Assembly: GCA_050116035.1 (NCBI GenBank)
Contig: JASFPJ010000029.1
Span: forward strand, 1 to 17,491
Reading direction: 5' to 3'
DNA length: 17,491 nt
From: SOIA01 sp050116035
Lineage (GTDB): Bacteria; Acidobacteriota; Aminicenantia; Aminicenantales; Aminicenantaceae
Positions within the stretch are counted from its first letter, which is position 1. Each line of letters begins with the position of its first letter. The notes below the pieces were generated by a model. That model searched no databases, was not told the origin of the DNA, and was given only the letters and a program-made list of their open reading frames with translations. Of the stretch, positions 14,689 through 17,491 are shown one piece after another. The translations under genes and the position numbers were made by a program.

Positions 14689-16239
14689 TTATTCAAATAT
14701 GGAAAATTTTATATTTTTTTTCTTTAAGCTCACGCCCATGACTCTATCCAGTTGAGCTAGAGAAAGATTGTAATCGATAACAGCTCTGAGTTCAGCGCTA
14801 ATCGCATTGGCTAGGTCTCTCTGGTGCTGGAGCAATGTATAATGAGTCGTTAGGCCAACCTTTAATTTTTTCTCCTCTGCTTCCACTGTTTTCTCTGCCA
14901 GAACCCGAGCCGCCCTGTACGCCTGAACTCGTTTATAATTGGTTTGAACAGATCTCACCGCATTCTTAACCTCGAGAATAATCTGCTGTTCTTGATTTTT
15001 AAGCCTCAAATTCGACTGATTCAGTTCGGTCCTTGCCTGGGCATGTTGGGCTCGGGAGAGCATGGTGTTGAGAGGGAAATTAAGGACTAATCTTATTGAC
15101 CAATTCCTGAATTTAAAATTAAACGCATCCTTGAAAGAATCAACAGCTCCACCAGGTATAGAACCGATCGGATCACCAAAAGGATCGCTTGGGTCGTATA
15201 AGAGCTGAGTTCCGGATATTCCGGGGCTCCAGTAAGAAGCTCTAAGGCTTAAATCCGGAAGTAGCTGATTCTTGGCATAGGTTAAATTTATTCTTTTATT
15301 TTCTATATCAGCTCTCAGTTCATATAAATCCGGCCTGTTCTGCAAAGCAGTCTCAAGAACCTCCTCAAAAGTCACTTCTCTTTTCGTGAATTGAGGCTCA
15401 TCGACAGGTATAATCTCAAAATCAAATCCTTCCTCCTCAGCAATCAAGTTAATTATGGTCTTCAGCTGATCCTCGCTATTCTTGACCTCTGCTTCTGCCT
15501 GAAGTATATCCGCTTCCCGGGTAGCCACTTCTGACTCAGCACTTAATATTTCAATCGGAGCTAGAGTTCCCACTTCAACCTCTCTTTTGTTCTTGGCCAA
15601 GAAGTTACGAGCCCATTCTAACGATCTTTTTTTTGCTCGAAGGTCCTCAATACTGAAGACCAGACTCCAGTAAGCATTCTCCACGTCATAAATTGTCTGC
15701 ATGATTATCCCTTTGAACTGATTTTCCGAAACCTCTCTGTTGTTTTTGGCAACAATGATTTCTCTTCGACTCATCTTAAAGCCAAAATCTTTAAGGAGAG
15801 GTTGAGTAAAGTCAAAGCTCAGGATACTTGTGTACCGGGGATTATAAGTCTGGTATCTTAAGTTCGATTCTCTTCTGTAGGAATATAAACTAATAGAAAA
15901 GTCTCCCCCTGTGGGAATAAGCTGGCTAATCCTCCCAACATAATCATTATAATCTGCCTGAACAGAACCCGCCACTTCAATTAAAGAAAAAGAGGGTTCA
16001 TCTCTATCCTCAAGATTATAATCGAAATACAGAGTCGGATAAAATTTTTCCCTGGCAAGAGAGATGGAGATATCAGCAATTTCAGGGTTCAAAACTTCCA
16101 CAGCCACATTCAAGTTATTCTTCATGGCTCTCGTTATGCATTCATCTAGAGTTAAAGACAATTTTTTCTCTTGAGCTTGAAGACCTGCCAACAGAAAAAG
16201 AACAGATACAAAACAAAGGACTTTCTTGTGTTTCAGCAT
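14689..16239 (-). CDS. TolC-family outer-membrane efflux protein
   Basis: This 516-residue protein has a Sec signal (MLKHKKVLCF..., cleavage near GLQA) and the OEP family opening LSLTLDECITRAMKNNLNV split by no gap (residues about 27-45). It forms the outer-membrane channel and periplasmic tunnel of tripartite exporters. Two related OEP halves are visible. The first contains KDFGFKMSRREIIVAKNN and ENAYWSLVFSIEDL; the second contains LQNRPDLYELRADIENKRINL and ends in long coiled-coil-forming helices around ELNQSNLRLKNQEQQIIL. The final YNLSLAQLDRVMGV segment is typical of the family C-terminus. The start is supported by GGGAGGT 5 nt upstream. It lies 117 bp downstream of the ABC ATPase in the same direction, consistent with an operon coding for a MacAB-TolC-like exporter. 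A periplasmic adaptor would be expected nearby but is not in the window. Substrate is unknown. Confidence 0.93.
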   Translation of the reverse strand: MLKHKKVLCFVSVLFLLAGLQAQEKKLSLTLDECITRAMKNNLNVAVEVLNPEIADISISLAREKFYPTLYFDYNLEDRDEPSFSLIEVAGSVQADYNDYVGRISQLIPTGGDFSISLYSYRRESNLRYQTYNPRYTSILSFDFTQPLLKDFGFKMSRREIIVAKNNREVSENQFKGIIMQTIYDVENAYWSLVFSIEDLRAKKRSLEWARNFLAKNKREVEVGTLAPIEILSAESEVATREADILQAEAEVKNSEDQLKTIINLIAEEEGFDFEIIPVDEPQFTKREVTFEEVLETALQNRPDLYELRADIENKRINLTYAKNQLLPDLSLRASYWSPGISGTQLLYDPSDPFGDPIGSIPGGAVDSFKDAFNFKFRNWSIRLVLNFPLNTMLSRAQHAQARTELNQSNLRLKNQEQQIILEVKNAVRSVQTNYKRVQAYRAARVLAEKTVEAEEKKLKVGLTTHYTLLQHQRDLANAISAELRAVIDYNLSLAQLDRVMGVSLKKKNIKFSIFE

Positions 16240-16356
16240 GTTAGACCTCCCATTAGTAATATTAATATACGTTGTCTCCCGTCAGTTTTTGGTTTTTTCT
16301 CAAGCTGAGAGGGGATTGAAAAAATCTTATTACATTTATTCATCCATCTTTTTGAC

Positions 16357-17022
16357 TCATTCGTCGACAATCCATCCGTCCAGAAGGTTAATGATCCTGC
16401 GGCTGTAAGACGCGTTTTTTTCAGAATGCGTGACCTGAAGAATCGTTGTTCCGTGCTCGTTCAATTCTTTGAACAGCTCCATAATTTCTTCGCCTTCTTT
16501 GGTATTCAGGTTACCTGTCGGCTCATCCGCCAGAATGAGTTTGGGCTCGGTGATGACAGCCCGGGCCACCGCGACTTTCTGCTGCTGTCCTCCTGAAAGC
16601 TGGTTGGGAAAGAGGTCTTTTTTAGCCACGATACGAAACCTATCCAGCATATCCGCCACTTTCCCTTTTCTCTCTGAACCTTTTACCTTTTTATACAAAA
16701 GTGGGGTTTCCAGGTTCTCATAGACCGTAAGGTCATCGATGAGATGATAGCTCTGGAAAACAAAACCGATGTGATTTTTATGAAGTTCTGTGAGCTGTTT
16801 CTCAGTCATTATGTGAACTTTCCTATCATAAAAATAATATTCCCCAGTCGAAGGAGCATCCAACATCCCCAGGATGTACAGGAGTGTTGATTTTCCAGCC
16901 CCAGAAGGTCCCATGATGGTCACGAATTCCCCTTCCTCAACCTCAAGGTCGATATTCCGCAAGGCGAATGTCTTAACGTACCCAGTTGAGTAATACTTTG
17001 TGATGTCTACGAGTTTAATCAT
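16357..17022 (-). CDS. ABC transporter ATP-binding protein, MacB/LolD type
   Basis: This 221-residue nucleotide-binding subunit has all expected motifs: Walker A GPSGAGKST (38-46), Q-loop Gln90 in FVFQSYHLID, signature LSGGQQQKVAVARA (142-155), Walker B LILADEPTGNL (162-172, catalytic Glu167) and switch His199 in VTHSE. The DEPTGNL wording and short length place it with the MacB/LolD/FtsE group that powers FtsX-fold permeases, which drive lipoprotein release, peptide or drug efflux, or signalling rather than transport through the membrane. GGGAGG upstream supports the start at 17022. It lies 27 bp after the permease gene, so the two are translated from one transcript. It acts on the cytoplasmic face of the inner membrane. 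Confidence 0.95.
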   Translation of the reverse strand: MIKLVDITKYYSTGYVKTFALRNIDLEVEEGEFVTIMGPSGAGKSTLLYILGMLDAPSTGEYYFYDRKVHIMTEKQLTELHKNHIGFVFQSYHLIDDLTVYENLETPLLYKKVKGSERKGKVADMLDRFRIVAKKDLFPNQLSGGQQQKVAVARAVITEPKLILADEPTGNLNTKEGEEIMELFKELNEHGTTILQVTHSEKNASYSRRIINLLDGWIVDE

Positions 17023-17049
17023 GTTCTTCCTCCCATTTATAGTTTGCTT

Positions 17050-17491
17050 TTATTCATACCTCAGAGTATCCACAGGATTGGCTAATGATACTTTCACAGC
17101 CTGGTAACTGACTGTCAACAGTGCGACGATGAATGCCAATCCAGCAGACAGGATGAGTACCCAAAGTCCAAAGCTTATGCGATAGGCAAAATTCTGAAGC
17201 CAGCGGTTCATCGCATAATAGGCAACCGGCCAGGCTATTATGTTTGCCAGAAGAACCCATTTAGTGAACTCTTTAGAGAGAAGCAAAACGATTCCTGAAA
17301 CCGAGGCGCCGAGCACTTTACGAATCCCCATTTCTTTGGTGCGCTGCGCCGCTTCAAATGCAGCTAAGCCGAATAATCCAAGACAGGCGATGAATATGGC
17401 CAGAAAAGTCACCACTGTGAAAATCTTGCCCAATCTCATCTCCGTTCTGTACAATTTGTCAAAGTCTTCATCTAAAAAAGAATACTGAAAT
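17050..17491 (-). CDS. MacB-type ABC permease (FtsX fold), C-terminal part only
   Basis: The frame is open to the window edge: 146 codons including the residues FQYSFLDEDFDKLYR that precede the first possible start, so the 5' part is outside the window. Visible are three C-terminal transmembrane segments (around IFTVVTFLAIFIACLGLFGLA, WVLLANIIAWPVAYYAM and LWVLILSAGLAFIVALLTV) and the FtsX motif KEMGIRKVLGAS just after the first. The protein ends in the characteristic ANPVDTLRYE. The sequence FLDEDFDKLYR...RLGKIFT is typical of the two-domain MacB-like permeases common in Bacteroidota and Acidobacteriota, usually about 800 residues. It is the inner-membrane partner of the ATPase encoded 27 bp downstream. 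Confidence 0.93.
   Translation of the reverse strand, partial: FQYSFLDEDFDKLYRTEMRLGKIFTVVTFLAIFIACLGLFGLAAFEAAQRTKEMGIRKVLGASVSGIVLLLSKEFTKWVLLANIIAWPVAYYAMNRWLQNFAYRISFGLWVLILSAGLAFIVALLTVSYQAVKVSLANPVDTLRYE

Noticed and set aside
16298..16310. TCTCA-agc-TGAGA inverted repeat between the ABC ATPase and TolC genes
   Set aside because: It has only a 5-bp stem and, in the direction of transcription, is followed by A's rather than T's, so it is not a convincing terminator.

Overview
This window looks like chromosomal DNA of a didermic, protein-degrading bacterium. It carries a TolC-type outer-membrane factor, a DUF5916 outer-membrane barrel, Tat- and Sec-type export signals, and strong AGGAGG-like ribosome binding sites. 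The mix of a secreted Asp-box/Vps10-like protein, paired M14 peptidases, CBM9-DUF5916, a Tat-signal TldD and a MacB-type FtsX permease is most familiar from Acidobacteriota-like lineages such as Aminicenantes. The short GAGATTGCC...GCAATGACA-type dispersed repeats fit that too. The taxonomic guess is inference; no marker gene is present.

Layout, left to right. (1) 1-660, minus: a short-chain dehydrogenase cut by the window edge. (2) 661-918: a gene-poor spacer with three degenerate ~35-bp repeats and a GGGGACtGTCCCC palindrome. (3) 919-4044, minus: a large secreted beta-propeller-type protein with 11 Asp-box motifs. (4) 4045-4463: a divergent promoter region with a four-arm inverted/direct repeat. 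(5) 4464-8291, plus: a two-gene operon of exported M14 carboxypeptidase-like proteins. The second keeps the whole zinc site; the first has lost or inverted it. (6) 8292-8754: an AT-rich spacer. (7) 8755-11427, plus: a CBM9-like + DUF5916 outer-membrane protein. (8) 11428-11583: a convergent spacer with a hairpin. (9) 14458-11584, minus: tldD then pmbA/tldE. The TldD-like protein has a Tat lipoprotein signal and its partner has none. (10) 14459-14688: a promoter and a second, inverted and more diverged patch of the short repeat. (11) 17491-14689, minus: a MacB-type ABC permease (partial), its ATPase and a TolC-family protein.

Functionally, most of the window encodes cell-envelope proteins that could handle extracellular or periplasmic peptides: two M14-fold proteins, a TldD/TldE-type protease pair, a large propeller protein, an outer-membrane barrel and a tripartite exporter. 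That they act together is inference from adjacency. No tRNA, rRNA, CRISPR array, transposase or phage gene was recognised. The most distinctive observations are the apparent HxxE-to-ExxH inversion in the first M14 protein and the compartment mismatch between exported TldD and signal-less TldE. I did not find a clearly new multi-gene defence or mobile system here.
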